Source: Fen-1467 sp035519475
Lineage (GTDB): Bacteria; Verrucomicrobiota; Verrucomicrobiia; Opitutales; Opitutaceae
Reading direction: 5' to 3'
DNA length: 64,000 nucleotides
Assembly (NCBI GenBank): GCA_035519475.1
Contig: DATIWI010000179.1
Coordinates: forward strand, 1 to 64,000
The notes beneath the pieces were generated by a model, which saw only the letters and a list, made by a program, of their open reading frames with translations, was not told the DNA's origin and did not search any database. Made by a program: the position numbers and the translations under genes. Positions 44,723 to 53,204 of this stretch are shown one piece after another. Numbering within the stretch: position 1 is the stretch's first letter; each line of letters starts with the position of its first letter.

Positions 44723-45496
44723 ATGCAGACCATCGGCGAGCGACTCGAAGAAGCGCGCAAACGCAAGGGGATCTCCATCCGGGAAGCCGCTGAGGCCACC
44801 AAGATCCGCAGCGATTATCTGCATAAGCTCGAAAGCAACAGCTTCGATCTCAATCTGCCGGAAATCTACATCCGCGGCTTTCTTCAGAATTACGCGAATT
44901 ACCTGAAGCTCAACGCCGAGAAGATCCTCGCCGATTACAAGACGCTGGCGCCGAACGAGGGCCGCGCTTCCCGGCGGGATAACCGGGAAATTTACGGCCG
45001 AATGGATCTCGTTAAGACTGGCCACCCGGCCCCCGAGGCCGCTGCCCCTGCCGTCCCCCCCGAGGCGCCCGTGGCCGCCCCTGCCCCGGCGCGCCCTGCC
45101 TTCCCCGCGTCCGCCGGCACCGGCGGTCCCGCCATCGATCCTGCGCTCCTGTTCAAGGGCGGCGTGGCGGTGGTCGCGCTCCTGCTCATTCTGGCGATTG
45201 TCTTTGGCATCAGGGCGATTTCGGGCGGATCGGCGAGACCCAGTGGCGAAATCAGGGCAGCTGCCCAGCAGACAATCACCCTCACCGCTCGCGACACCGT
45301 TCGCGTGAAACTCGTGCAGGAACTGGACGGAGCCGAGCTGTTCCAAGGCACGATGATCAAGGGCGAATCCCATTCCTTCCCCAAACGCGGCTCCCTGCTG
45401 CTCACCGCCACGGCGCTTGAGAACGTCGAGATCGACGTCAGCGGCAAGCGCCAGGCGAATCCCTACACGGGATACAACCGCGTGCAGATCCCGTAG
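44723..45496 (+). CDS. rodZ: RodZ-like helix-turn-helix membrane protein
   Basis: A 257-aa protein with the RodZ layout: N-terminal HTH_25 (GERLEEARKRKGISIREAAEATKI, ending in RGFLQNYANYL), a Pro/Ala linker, one TM helix (about 149-170) and a C-terminal DUF4115-like beta domain (ARDTVRVKLVQELDGAELFQGTMIKGES ... NVEIDVSGK). RodZ links MreB to the wall-elongation machine. It follows ftsK by 115 bases on the same strand. Related HTH membrane regulators cannot be excluded. Confidence 0.85.
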   Translation: MQTIGERLEEARKRKGISIREAAEATKIRSDYLHKLESNSFDLNLPEIYIRGFLQNYANYLKLNAEKILADYKTLAPNEGRASRRDNREIYGRMDLVKTGHPAPEAAAPAVPPEAPVAAPAPARPAFPASAGTGGPAIDPALLFKGGVAVVALLLILAIVFGIRAISGGSARPSGEIRAAAQQTITLTARDTVRVKLVQELDGAELFQGTMIKGESHSFPKRGSLLLTATALENVEIDVSGKRQANPYTGYNRVQIP

Positions 45497-45540
45497 GTCG
45501 CCGGCGGCGCCGCTCCGCCAACCAGACGCGCGACCGATGA

Positions 45541-46092
45541 CTAGCGCAGTCCGACGGGCGGGCCGAGAATCTCGCGCAGCACAATGGCGCGGCGCAAGCC
45601 CGCCGGGTTGCGCAGATCCGCCACGAAGTGGCCGACTGCCACCGGGGCTGCCGCCGGGGCGGCCGCAGCTGCCGCCGGGGCGACGGACGTCGATGTCTGG
45701 CGCGCCGCCTTGATCGCCTGAAGTTGCTGCAGCATTTTCTGCTGTCGTTCATACTCCGCCGCCAGTCCCGCGGTCGCCGTCACATCCTCGACGGGCAACG
45801 GCGGCGGAACCACCACAGGCCGCACCTCCTCGATCATGGGTGGGGCCGGCGGGAACACCGGATGGTCCCCGGCGCGGGGCGGCGGCGCGGCGGGCGCCAA
45901 GCCGCGCCGTTCCCGGATCCGGCGGCGGATTTCCTCCTGGATCCGGCGCGTCCGCTCTTCGTCCTCCTGGCTGGTCGCCGGCCCCCGGCCCGCGGCATCC
46001 TGCGAATGCGCCTGCTTCAACTTCTGCAGCATCGCGACGACCGCGATCACGATCAGGAAGAGAACCTGCGGATGATTGAGCAGCCAATCCAT
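45541..46092 (-). CDS. Membrane-anchored Pro/Ala-rich protein, unknown function
   Basis: A 183-aa protein: a TM helix at residues 7-22, a charged Arg/Glu-rich helix (about 38-64), a Pro-rich middle (66-100), a Gln-rich helix (AAEYERQQKMLQQLQAIKAAR) and a short C-terminal segment. No family was recognised. It lies on the minus strand downstream of floA (52-base gap) and so may be the last gene of the NfeD/FloA operon. Its TM-plus-coil layout would suit a scaffold or adaptor, but that is a guess. Confidence 0.6.
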   Translation of the reverse strand: MDWLLNHPQVLFLIVIAVVAMLQKLKQAHSQDAAGRGPATSQEDEERTRRIQEEIRRRIRERRGLAPAAPPPRAGDHPVFPPAPPMIEEVRPVVVPPPLPVEDVTATAGLAAEYERQQKMLQQLQAIKAARQTSTSVAPAAAAAAPAAAPVAVGHFVADLRNPAGLRRAIVLREILGPPVGLR

Positions 46093-46144
46093 GATCGAAC
46101 GCTACCGTCCTATCCGTTCTCGGTGAGAGAATCTCCGCCGGGTA

Positions 46145-47152
46145 TCACTTCTTCGCCGCCTCCGGCGCGGCGATTGAGGAACGCATTTCGGTGTCGGCCT
46201 GAATGTTTTGGAACCGGTAGTAATCCATCACGCCGAGCCGGCCATTGCGGAACGCCTCGGCCATCGCCAGCGGCACCTGGGCCTGCGCCTCGACGACCTT
46301 GGCCTGCATCTCCTGCACGCGCGCCTTCATTTCCTGCTCCAGCGCGACGGCCGCCGCACGGCGAATCTCTGCCTGCGCCTGCGCCATGTTCTTGTTGGCC
46401 TCCGCCTGCGCCACCTGGAGGCTGGCGCCCACGTTCTCGCCCACGTCGACATCCGCGATGTCGATCGAAAGGATTTCAAAAGCCGTGCCGGCATCGAGGC
46501 CGCGCGCCAGCACGGTCTTCGAGATGCTGTCGGGCGATTCGAGCACGGTCTTGTAGCTTTCGGCCGACCCGATCGTGGTGACAATGCCCTCGCCGACGCG
46601 GGCAATGATGGTGTTCTCCTTGGCGCCGCCGACGAACCGGTCGAGGTTGGTGCGCACGGTGACGCGGGCCTTCACCTTCACTTGGATGCCGTCCTTGGCC
46701 ACGCCGTCGATCGTCGTGCGGCCGCCCTCGGGGTTCGGGCAGTCGATCACCTTCGGATCCACCGATGTCCGCACCGCCTCCTCGACGGATTTGCCCGAGC
46801 CCTTGGTCGCCAGGTCGATCGCGCAGGCCCGCCGCCAATCGAGCGCGATGCCTGCCTTCTGTGCCGCAATCAGGGCATGCACGCAGGCGATGACATTGCC
46901 GCCCGCCAGGAACTGGGCCTCGACTTCGTCGATGGAGAGTTTGATGCCCGCCTTGGTGGCGCGGATGCGGGCATCGACCACGAGACCGTACGGCACCTGG
47001 CGCAGTCGCATCGCCACCAGGTTGACGAAGCCGACATAGGCACCGGCCAGCCAGGCGCGCAGCCAAACGCTGAAGAACGAAAAGATGATCCCCGCAAGGA
47101 TCAGAACGGCGATACCGGCAACGATGAGGACGACGAGGGTTAGATTGATCAT
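46145..47152 (-). CDS. floA: Flotillin-like protein FloA
   Basis: A 335-aa FloA (YqfA), a membrane-microdomain scaffold. An N-terminal hydrophobic hairpin (about 5-33) is followed by the family's PHB-like domain (LDWRRACAIDLATKGSGKSVEEAVRTSVDPKVIDCP, VTVRTNLDRFVGGA). An Ala/Glu/Gln-rich helical stretch follows (about 245-305), with repeats of the AQAQAEIRRAA type that drive oligomerisation, then PLAMAEAFRNGRLGVMDYYR. Length matches B. subtilis FloA (331). It overlaps the nfeD stop by four bases, the normal partnership. Confidence 0.93.
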   Translation of the reverse strand: MINLTLVVLIVAGIAVLILAGIIFSFFSVWLRAWLAGAYVGFVNLVAMRLRQVPYGLVVDARIRATKAGIKLSIDEVEAQFLAGGNVIACVHALIAAQKAGIALDWRRACAIDLATKGSGKSVEEAVRTSVDPKVIDCPNPEGGRTTIDGVAKDGIQVKVKARVTVRTNLDRFVGGAKENTIIARVGEGIVTTIGSAESYKTVLESPDSISKTVLARGLDAGTAFEILSIDIADVDVGENVGASLQVAQAEANKNMAQAQAEIRRAAAVALEQEMKARVQEMQAKVVEAQAQVPLAMAEAFRNGRLGVMDYYRFQNIQADTEMRSSIAAPEAAKK

Positions 47153-47616
47153 GGTTTGGTGACGGTTAAACGAAAGTTGTCGACGGCGACGACGGTGAGC
47201 ACGGTGCCCTTGGCAATGTGGCCGCTCTGCGAGAACGCTTCGTAGCGCCGGCCATCGAGGAGCACGTAGCCCGTCGGCGCCAGGGTGGTGACAGCCGCAC
47301 AGCGCTTGCCCACCACGGCGGCCGCCTCGGCCACCGGTGGCTGGCTGATTTCCCCGATCGCCTCGTGGAGGAAAAAGCGCTTCCCGATCCGCGTCTTGGG
47401 GAGCAAGCCGAACTCCGCGTAGAGCGCCAGGCCAAGGATCGCGAGGCCGGCCAGCACCGCCAGGCCTCCACCGCGCACGCCGTAGTTCATGAACGCCACG
47501 ATGCAGCCTCCCAACATGGCCACGCCGCCAAGGATGCCGAGCACCGAGCTCGGCATGAAGACCTCGAAGACCAGCAGCACGGTGCCGAGCAGGAAGAGCA
47601 GCAGGATCGCGGTCAC
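47149..47616 (-). CDS. nfeD: Short NfeD-family membrane protein
   Basis: A 155-aa protein with three TM helices in the first 75 residues (TAILLLFLLGTVLLVFEVF, LGGVAMLGGCIVAFM, GGLAVLAGLAILGLALYAEF) and a C-terminal OB-fold NfeD domain (VGKRCAAVTTLAPTGYVLLDGRRYEAFSQSG). The start is GTG at 47616, overlapping the upstream stop as GTGA with GGAGAGG before it. NfeD proteins pair with flotillins; floA follows with a four-base overlap. Confidence 0.88.
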   Translation of the reverse strand: MTAILLLFLLGTVLLVFEVFMPSSVLGILGGVAMLGGCIVAFMNYGVRGGGLAVLAGLAILGLALYAEFGLLPKTRIGKRFFLHEAIGEISQPPVAEAAAVVGKRCAAVTTLAPTGYVLLDGRRYEAFSQSGHIAKGTVLTVVAVDNFRLTVTKP

Positions 47617-49103
47617 GATGACATCCTCTCCACCTTCAGGCCGAAATCCGTGCGGCCGGTGACCACGACCGGCGTTCCCACCGCGGCGGTCCCCAGTTCG
47701 AGTTGCGCCTGATAGCGCCGCCCGTCGATCTCCACCTCTCCGCCGGGGCGCAGGGGTGTGACCACCGCGCCTTGGCGCCCGATGAGCCCGGCGGTGTCTC
47801 CCGCCAAGTCCGGTGCCTTGCCCGCCACCTGCGCCGCCGTGCTGACCGCCGCCTGCAGCACCATGCGGTCCCACAGCCAGCCCTTGGGCAGAAAGCGCGC
47901 GATCAGCACGCCCAGCACCAACGCCAGCGTGAGGCCGGCGCCCAGGTTGAGGAGCGGCCGCAGAAACACGTCCCCCGAGGTCGCGATGGTCAGGGGTTGG
48001 TCAGGCCAGATGTCGGCCATCGCCCAGACGAGCGAGCCGAGCATCAGCGCCACGCCGCTCACCGCCAGGACCGCCACGCCCGGGAAGAAGAAGACTTCAA
48101 TGGCCAGGAGCAGCAGCCCCAGCGCGAACAGGATCATCGGTTCGTGACCCGAAAACCCGGCGATGTAGTGGCCGAGGAAAACGACGGCCAGCAGCACGAT
48201 GCCCGCGATGCCGAAGAAGCCAAAGCCCGGCGTCTTGAATTCGATGAAAAGGCAGAGCACACCGAGACCCATCAGCAGGGGGGCGATCGCGTTCAGGTAT
48301 TGGGCCAGCCGCTCCGACCACGTCACGTTGAGCTGGATCACGTCGTAGCCGCCCGCGCCGAATCTTTGCCGCAGCAGATCGTCGAGGTCTTTCGCGATGC
48401 CCGCCGCCAGCAGGGGGCGAGGCGGATCGCCGTACGCCTTGGCGGCCTCGTTGGCCGTGAGCGAGAGCAATTCGCCCTTGGGCTTGATCACCGCATCGCC
48501 GATCTTCAATTCGTAGTCCTTGTCGATCATCGCCGAAATCACCTGGCCGCGGTAGCCTTGGTCCTCGGAGATCGCCCGCATCTTGGCCCGGAGAAAGCTG
48601 TTGATCTTCAGCCGCATAGTTTCGGGGATATCCTGGCCTTCGGCGGTCACCGCCGCGGCGGCTCCGATCACGCCCTTGGGCACAAACCAGATCTCCTTCG
48701 TCGCCGCCGCAATGAACGCGCCCGCAGACATCGCCTCACTGTCGACATACGTGGCGGTCACGCCCGGAAACTTCTCCAAGGCCTCCATCATGTCGAAGGC
48801 GACATCGGCGCGCCCTCCCGGCGTCTGCATGTCCAGGACGACCGCGCCGGCATTGCGCTCAATCGCTTCCTTCAGGCCGCGGCGCAGGATGTAGAGCGCC
48901 GGCTGAGCGATCTCGTCCCGCACGGGCACGACATAGACGGTGACCTTCCCTCCCGGCTCGGCCTTCGCCGGCGCCGCGGGCGTCGCCGGCGCGCTGCTTC
49001 CGGCCGGTGGCGGGGCCGGGGGGACCGACGGCGCCTCCGCGGCCGACGCCACCAGCGTGGCCAGCGCCCCCGCAAGCCAGACTTGAAGAAATCTCCCGGA
49101 CAT
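47613..49103 (-). CDS. NfeD1b-type membrane serine protease (ClpP class)
   Basis: A 496-aa protein: signal peptide (1-22), Pro/Ala linker, ClpP-like serine protease domain (about 53-265), several TM helices (about 300-450) and a C-terminal NfeD OB domain. The nucleophile is Ser126 in SEAMSAGAFIAAA; the general-base Lys is expected about 40-50 residues later. The archaeal 1510-N/stomatin pair is the characterised relative and cleaves stomatin-like proteins. First gene of the three-gene operon with nfeD and floA. The start at 49103 is chosen by the signal peptide. Confidence 0.88.
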   Translation of the reverse strand: MSGRFLQVWLAGALATLVASAAEAPSVPPAPPPAGSSAPATPAAPAKAEPGGKVTVYVVPVRDEIAQPALYILRRGLKEAIERNAGAVVLDMQTPGGRADVAFDMMEALEKFPGVTATYVDSEAMSAGAFIAAATKEIWFVPKGVIGAAAAVTAEGQDIPETMRLKINSFLRAKMRAISEDQGYRGQVISAMIDKDYELKIGDAVIKPKGELLSLTANEAAKAYGDPPRPLLAAGIAKDLDDLLRQRFGAGGYDVIQLNVTWSERLAQYLNAIAPLLMGLGVLCLFIEFKTPGFGFFGIAGIVLLAVVFLGHYIAGFSGHEPMILFALGLLLLAIEVFFFPGVAVLAVSGVALMLGSLVWAMADIWPDQPLTIATSGDVFLRPLLNLGAGLTLALVLGVLIARFLPKGWLWDRMVLQAAVSTAAQVAGKAPDLAGDTAGLIGRQGAVVTPLRPGGEVEIDGRRYQAQLELGTAAVGTPVVVTGRTDFGLKVERMSS

Positions 49104-49338
49104 GGTGTACCCGCACTCTGGCGGGCCGCGCGTCCCGACGCAAGCGCCCCGATGCGGCCGGGCGTTACAGACCGGATCCGTGTTTCCCATCGCGATCGAC
49201 CCATGGCCGGCCGCGCCATCATCCCCCAACCTCCCAGGGGCTCCCGCGGGATTCCTGAGTCGGCCCTTCCCCACGGACGATTCGCTTGCGAAAATACCTT
49301 TGTCGGCCGACGAGTCCTGCCCTACAACTTCCCCGCGC

Positions 49339-50262
49339 ATGGAAAAGATCCCGTATTTTGACCACACCCTGACCCGCTGGCAGGTGGGCTCATCCACCTT
49401 CCTCGCGCTCCCGGAAAAGGGCGCGCGCCTGATGAACTGGCATCTCACACTCGCCGACGGCACCGTGCGCGATGTCATCTACTGGCCCGAGGTGCAGTCG
49501 CTCGACGACTTCGCGCGGGTCCGCGGCGGCAATCCCATCTTGTTTCCGTTCTGTGGCCGCACGTTTGACCACGGGGATATCCATTTCTGGCGCGACGAGA
49601 ATGGCGTGCGCCGGCCGATGCCGCTGCATGGATTGGCCCGCCAGGGCGAATTTCAAGTGACCCGGCTCGACGAGCGCGGATTCACCGCGCTCTTCCGCCC
49701 CGGCGACGAGGCCCGCGCTGCCTACCCCTATGATTACGAATTCACCGTCAGCTACCGGTTCGAGCCGCTGGCGATGTTCGTGGAACTGAGCCTGCGCAAC
49801 CTCGACAGCAAGCCGATCCCCTGGAGCGGCGGCCACCACTTCTATTTCACCCTGCCGTGGCACGACGGCCGTACCCGCGCTGATTATTTCATCCGCATCC
49901 CGGCGACCGCCACGCTTCGACAGGATTTTGAACGGGGCCCGCTGCATATCGGTCCCCGTCTCGGCCGCGAGGAATTGCTCGCGAACAAGGACCTGATCGA
50001 TGTCCTCCACACCGGCCTGAAGAACAATACGGTGGTCTTCGGGGAGCGCGGAGGCGAAGACCAGATCGTCATACGCATCGGCCCCGATCGCGTGCCGCCC
50101 AAGCCAACGGTGGTCGTGACTTGGACGCACGCCGACGACTCGCCCTTCTACTGCGTGGAGCCGTGGATGGGACCCGCCAACGCGCCGGAACACAAGACCG
50201 GCCTGTACCAGGTGGCGCCGAGCCAGACCCAAACGTTTCTTGTCCAGATTAGCCTGAAATAG
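49339..50262 (+). CDS. Aldose 1-epimerase family protein
   Basis: A 307-aa beta-sandwich protein of the galactose mutarotase superfamily, closest in pattern to the hexose-6-phosphate mutarotase (YeaD-like) group. Visible elements are GGNPILFPFCGR (substrate loop), MPLHGLARQGEF (first catalytic His, about residue 102), a GGHHFYFTLPW second-His region (about 175) and YCVEPWMGPANAPEH with the catalytic Glu near the C-terminus. It would interconvert sugar anomers in the cytoplasm. The start is ATG 49339; the upstream 235 bases are shared with the divergent NfeD protease. Confidence 0.82.
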   Translation: MEKIPYFDHTLTRWQVGSSTFLALPEKGARLMNWHLTLADGTVRDVIYWPEVQSLDDFARVRGGNPILFPFCGRTFDHGDIHFWRDENGVRRPMPLHGLARQGEFQVTRLDERGFTALFRPGDEARAAYPYDYEFTVSYRFEPLAMFVELSLRNLDSKPIPWSGGHHFYFTLPWHDGRTRADYFIRIPATATLRQDFERGPLHIGPRLGREELLANKDLIDVLHTGLKNNTVVFGERGGEDQIVIRIGPDRVPPKPTVVVTWTHADDSPFYCVEPWMGPANAPEHKTGLYQVAPSQTQTFLVQISLK

Positions 50263-50416
50263 CCCCAGGATCCTCGCGGCGGCCGTCCGCCACCCCAACC
50301 TGCGACCGTGGCATTCCTGCGGCTGCAGAGTTCCTCTCCCGCGACCCGGCCACCGCACCCTGAGCCCGAAATCCCTTGCCGCCAGACGCCCATCGCCTCC
50401 GCCGAGGTTGACCACC

Positions 50417-50734
50417 ATGTTCGCGCCCCATTCCAGTCTGGCATTCTTGGATGTCGGGGGCCCGGAACTCATGATGGTGATGCTGGTGATGCTGCTGCTT
50501 TTTCCCAGCAAGCGGATACCCGAATTGGCCCGGGGGATCGGGAAGACCCTCCGTGAATTCAAGAGAGCCGCGAGCGGGTTCGAGGATGAACTGAGACGGG
50601 CCATGGAAACCCCGCCGTCGCCTCCGCAGCCGCGCCAGTCGGCCCCCCCACCGGGGGTTTCCCCGTCGCCGAATCCCGCTCCCAGCCCGCCGGTCGAGCC
50701 TGCCCCGCCACCCGCGGAGCATCCGCTTTCCTAG
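50417..50734 (+). CDS. tatA: TatA/TatE-like protein
   Basis: A 105-aa protein with the TatA/E layout: N-terminal TM helix with PELMMVMLVMLLLF, hinge PSKRIPELARGIGKTLREFKRA as the amphipathic helix, and an unstructured Pro-rich tail (about 60-105). TatA oligomers form the pore for folded, twin-arginine-signal proteins. The start is ATG 50417 with GAGG 9 bases upstream; a TTG at 50408 is possible. No tatB or tatC is adjacent, and the Glu usual in the TM is retained (PE). Confidence 0.85.
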   Translation: MFAPHSSLAFLDVGGPELMMVMLVMLLLFPSKRIPELARGIGKTLREFKRAASGFEDELRRAMETPPSPPQPRQSAPPPGVSPSPNPAPSPPVEPAPPPAEHPLS

Positions 50735-50786
50735 CAGGAGCCTTCTGTCCGCCCCGTGGATCGCCTCCAGCCGGGCGAGTTCCCCC

Positions 50787-51074
50787 ATGTCCGAAGACTC
50801 TCCACCTGTTCGCATTCCCATCACCGACGAGCTGGATCTGCACACCTTTCGGCCCGCCGAAATCACCAGCCTGCTCGAGGAGTATTTCAAGGCCTGCGGC
50901 GAACGGGGACTGCGCGAGGTGCGCCTCATTCACGGCAAAGGCACCGGGGCACTTCGCGCCACCGTTCATTCCTTGCTGCGGCGTTCCTCCCGGGTGGAGT
51001 CGTTCCGTCTGGGCAATGAGACCAGTGGCGGGTGGGGCGCCACGGTGGTCAGGCTGAAATCGCCGCCGGAATGA
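50787..51074 (+). CDS. Stand-alone Smr domain protein
   Basis: A 95-aa protein consisting of one Smr domain: ELDLHTFRPAE (the LDLHG-like motif) and VRLIHGKGTGALR (the H-G-x-G-x-G-x-L motif, residues about 47-59). Smr domains of MutS2 and YdaL nick DNA or RNA. The His residues expected for nuclease activity (in LDLH and IHGKG) are present. The 5' neighbour is tatA and the 3' neighbour a DUF4199 gene, with no obvious functional link. Confidence 0.85.
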   Translation: MSEDSPPVRIPITDELDLHTFRPAEITSLLEEYFKACGERGLREVRLIHGKGTGALRATVHSLLRRSSRVESFRLGNETSGGWGATVVRLKSPPE

Positions 51075-51162
51075 CACCTTCGGGCGCCGCCCATCCACCG
51101 CCGACGCCACCCGTCATTGCATGATTGTGCCCGCCGGGAAAAACTCCATTTTCGCTCCAACC

Positions 51163-51708
51163 ATGAATACCCCGCTCTTCTACGGACTCATTCTCGCGCT
51201 GGTCAATGTCGTCTACACGCTGGTCGCCTTCTTTCTGGGGTTCCAGACCGACAAACTCGCCCAAGGCCGCTGGTTTGGATTGCTGCTTCTTGTCGTGGCG
51301 ATTGCCATCGTGTGGCTCGGGGTCAAGGCAGTGCGGGAGGAGGCTGCGGACAAGGCATTGAGCTACGGCAAGGGCGTGAAGAGCGGCTTCTTGATCAGCC
51401 TCTACTCGAGCCTCATCAGCACGGTCTACGGCTTCATCCATTTCAAGTTCATCAACCCGAGTTTCGCAGACTACCAAGTCGAAGCCGCGCGCGAGAAGTG
51501 GGTGCAGGCTGGCCTGAGCGACGCCCAGATGGAAGGCGCGGAGAAGTTCGTGCGCTTCTTGATGTCGCCGGGTATGCTCTCGATCACCGGTTTGATTCTT
51601 TCGCTGATCATCGGACTCGTGATCGCGCTCATTCTGGCTGCCTTCCTGAAACGCGCGCCCGCGGCAGCCCTTCCCGGGGCGGATTCACCGCCCCCCGTCT
51701 CCTCCTGA
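51163..51708 (+). CDS. DUF4199 family membrane protein
   Basis: A 181-aa membrane protein with four hydrophobic segments (about 6-26, 36-55, 77-97, 140-165) and the DUF4199 pattern: paired N-terminal helices, KALSYGKGVKSGFLISLYSSLISTVYG, a soluble loop and a last helix. The start at MNTPLFYGL (51163) is chosen because the membrane segment begins there. Function unknown. A strong hairpin follows at 51765. Confidence 0.7.
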   Translation: MNTPLFYGLILALVNVVYTLVAFFLGFQTDKLAQGRWFGLLLLVVAIAIVWLGVKAVREEAADKALSYGKGVKSGFLISLYSSLISTVYGFIHFKFINPSFADYQVEAAREKWVQAGLSDAQMEGAEKFVRFLMSPGMLSITGLILSLIIGLVIALILAAFLKRAPAAALPGADSPPPVSS

Positions 51709-51764
51709 GGGATTTTCAGATCCGCCCGAATTCAGAACCCACACCGCAGATTGGTTCAACAAAG

Positions 51765-51790
51765 AGGCCGGAACCTTTCGGTTCCGGCCT
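51765..51790. terminator. Bidirectional intrinsic terminator
   Basis: A perfect 11-bp stem aggccggaacc (51765-51775) with ggttccggcct (51780-51790) and a tttc loop. It lies between the convergent DUF4199 gene and the 66-aa membrane protein gene. In the minus direction the stem is followed by CTTTGTTG, a partial U-tract, so it most clearly ends the 66-aa gene's transcript. Confidence 0.75.
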
Positions 51791-51820
51791 CCACGTTAGC
51801 TGATTCAACGTGCCGCTGCC

Positions 51821-52021
51821 TCAGCGACTGCCCTGCTTCCGCAGTCTGATGCGGTAGTCAAGGGCAGCCAGAGCCAGCAGGGCGATGACCGCGGCGTATC
51901 CGACAAAGGCGTCGATTCTTTCGAAATCGCGCACCTTCGCAGGGTCGAGGCCGAGGAAGACCGCCGCCGCAAGCACGACGCCCGCAGGCACGAGTCTCAT
52001 CAGTCTACTGTCGTAGTTCAT
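51821..52021 (-). CDS. Small two-helix membrane protein, likely OxyR-linked
   Basis: A 66-aa protein with two predicted TM helices (about 9-25 and 38-55) joined by an acidic loop (LDPAKVRDFERIDAF) and a basic C-terminal tail (RIRLRKQGSR). No family name was recognised. Support for it being real is good: a -10 TATACT at 52075-52070, a strong terminator after the stop, and a divergent OxyR-like regulator gene 111 bases away with OxyR-type half-sites between them. There is no clear Shine-Dalgarno before the ATG. A role in the oxidative-stress response is inferred from regulation only. Confidence 0.65.
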   Translation of the reverse strand: MNYDSRLMRLVPAGVVLAAAVFLGLDPAKVRDFERIDAFVGYAAVIALLALAALDYRIRLRKQGSR

Positions 52022-52069
52022 GTTTTTGTTTTCTGTTCTGTGTGAATGGTCCCTTTCGGAACCGCGGAC

Positions 52070-52075
52070 AGTATA
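52070..52075 (-). promoter_or_regulatory. -10 hexamer for the 66-aa gene
   Basis: Read on the minus strand, 52075-52070 is TATACT (5/6 match to TATAAT). It lies about 50 bases before the ATG at 52021. No good -35 is present at 17 bases; instead the region where it should lie (from 52092 on) overlaps the first OxyR-type half-site. This is the arrangement expected of an activator-dependent promoter. Confidence 0.5.
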
Positions 52076-52094
52076 GCCGATGCTTGCGATAAGA

Positions 52095-52134
52095 ATAGCA
52101 AAGTGCTTCTATCGTTACCATAGTCATAGCCTAT
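52095..52134. promoter_or_regulatory. OxyR-type operator with four half-sites
   Basis: Half-sites ATAG (52095-52098), CTAT (52109-52112), ATAG (52120-52123) and CTAT (52131-52134) alternate on one strand. The last two gaps are exactly seven bases, as in the OxyR consensus ATAG-N7-CTAT-N7-ATAG-N7-CTAT; the first gap is ten instead of seven. The 3' pair sits in the perfect inverted repeat ccatag-N7-ctatgg. The final CTAT overlaps the ATG of the OxyR-like gene, so binding should block its own expression while sitting upstream of the 66-aa gene's -10. Confidence 0.65.
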
Positions 52135-53059
52135 GGAACTAAACCAGCTTCGTTATCTTCTTGCTGCCGCGGATTCAGGGAATTTCACCCGGGCTTCGGA
52201 ACGTTGCGGCGTTTCCCAACCGTCGCTCAGTCAACAGATAATAAATCTGGAACGCGAGCTTGGCCACCGGCTCTTCCACCGCCTTGGACGCAAAGTCGTC
52301 CCAACGGAGGCGGGGCGAGTATTCCTTGAAAGGGCGCGCTATATTATCCGCGAGATCGAAGATGCATCCAAAGAGCTCAAAGACAGCCCAACCCTAGAGC
52401 GGCACATCAAGGTCGGCACGGTGCCGACGCTTGCGCCCTATCTTTTTCCGCCCCTGCTTGAGCATTGCCGTCAGGTTCACCCCTACCTCCTCGTTCACAC
52501 CCATGAGGATTTTCGTCCCGACTTGATGCGTGGAGTCGTGGACGGCGATCTCGACTTGGCCGTGGTACCACAGCCAGTCAAGGATCCTCGTGTTTCCATA
52601 GAACCTCTTTTTACGGAGCCACTTCTATTGGTCGTGAGCCCAAATCACCCGCTAGCTGCGAAACCTGAGATCACTGGCCGTGACTTGGCGGACCAAGATT
52701 TTGTGCTTTTGGGTCATTCGAGCAGCCTGGCCATGGAGATTGAGCGGTTCTGCGGCGATCACGACTTCGCCCCGCGGCTTGGGCATCGTTGCTCTCAGGT
52801 CGCCACCGTGAAGGCGCTGGTGGCCCTCAACATGGGCATCTCGATCCTGCCTCGGATCGCGCAGGGGCCGGGCGACGACAAGACGCTCGTTTACCGCGAA
52901 CTTTCCGGCCGGGTGCCCATGCGCGATGTGGTGATTGTCCGTCACCTCCAGCGTTACCAGACCAGGGGGGCGGAGCTTTTTCTCAAGGTGCTGCGCGCGT
53001 TCACCAGTCAACCCGTCACCACTGGCGGTGCCAAGGAGAGTGCTACGCCCAAGTCGTGA
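52133..53059 (+). CDS. OxyR-like LysR-family regulator lacking canonical Cys199
   Basis: A 308-aa LysR-type regulator. The N-terminal winged HTH is ELNQLRYLLAAADSGNFTRASERCGVSQPSLSQQIINLE. The effector domain (about 90-300) resembles OxyR (LALVPQPVKDPRV, PLLLVVSPNHPLA, ALVALNMGISILP). In E. coli OxyR the H2O2-reactive Cys199 lies in GHC; here the matching stretch is GHSSS (Ser196-198), two residues longer. Cys207 aligns with the resolving Cys208, and a further Cys220 is present. Sensing may use Cys207/Cys220 or a different signal. Its start codon lies inside an OxyR-type operator. Confidence 0.85.
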   Translation: MELNQLRYLLAAADSGNFTRASERCGVSQPSLSQQIINLERELGHRLFHRLGRKVVPTEAGRVFLERARYIIREIEDASKELKDSPTLERHIKVGTVPTLAPYLFPPLLEHCRQVHPYLLVHTHEDFRPDLMRGVVDGDLDLAVVPQPVKDPRVSIEPLFTEPLLLVVSPNHPLAAKPEITGRDLADQDFVLLGHSSSLAMEIERFCGDHDFAPRLGHRCSQVATVKALVALNMGISILPRIAQGPGDDKTLVYRELSGRVPMRDVVIVRHLQRYQTRGAELFLKVLRAFTSQPVTTGGAKESATPKS

Positions 53060-53204
53060 GACTCGCGCCAGCCGGCGCGCGTCTCGTGCACGCCCACGGC
53101 GGCCTCCTGCGCGACGCCCGGCGGAGCGGGTGGGTGCCGCTGGCTTCCGGCGTTCCGTTTCGGGTTTGCCCGGCTTTCCCCACGCCCCTAGTCTCCGCCC
53201 CCTT

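Noticed and set aside
42115..44802. Long minus-strand open frame opposite ftsK
   Set aside because: Antisense shadow of FtsK, whose motifs are unambiguous; the translation is Gly/Asp/His-rich and featureless.
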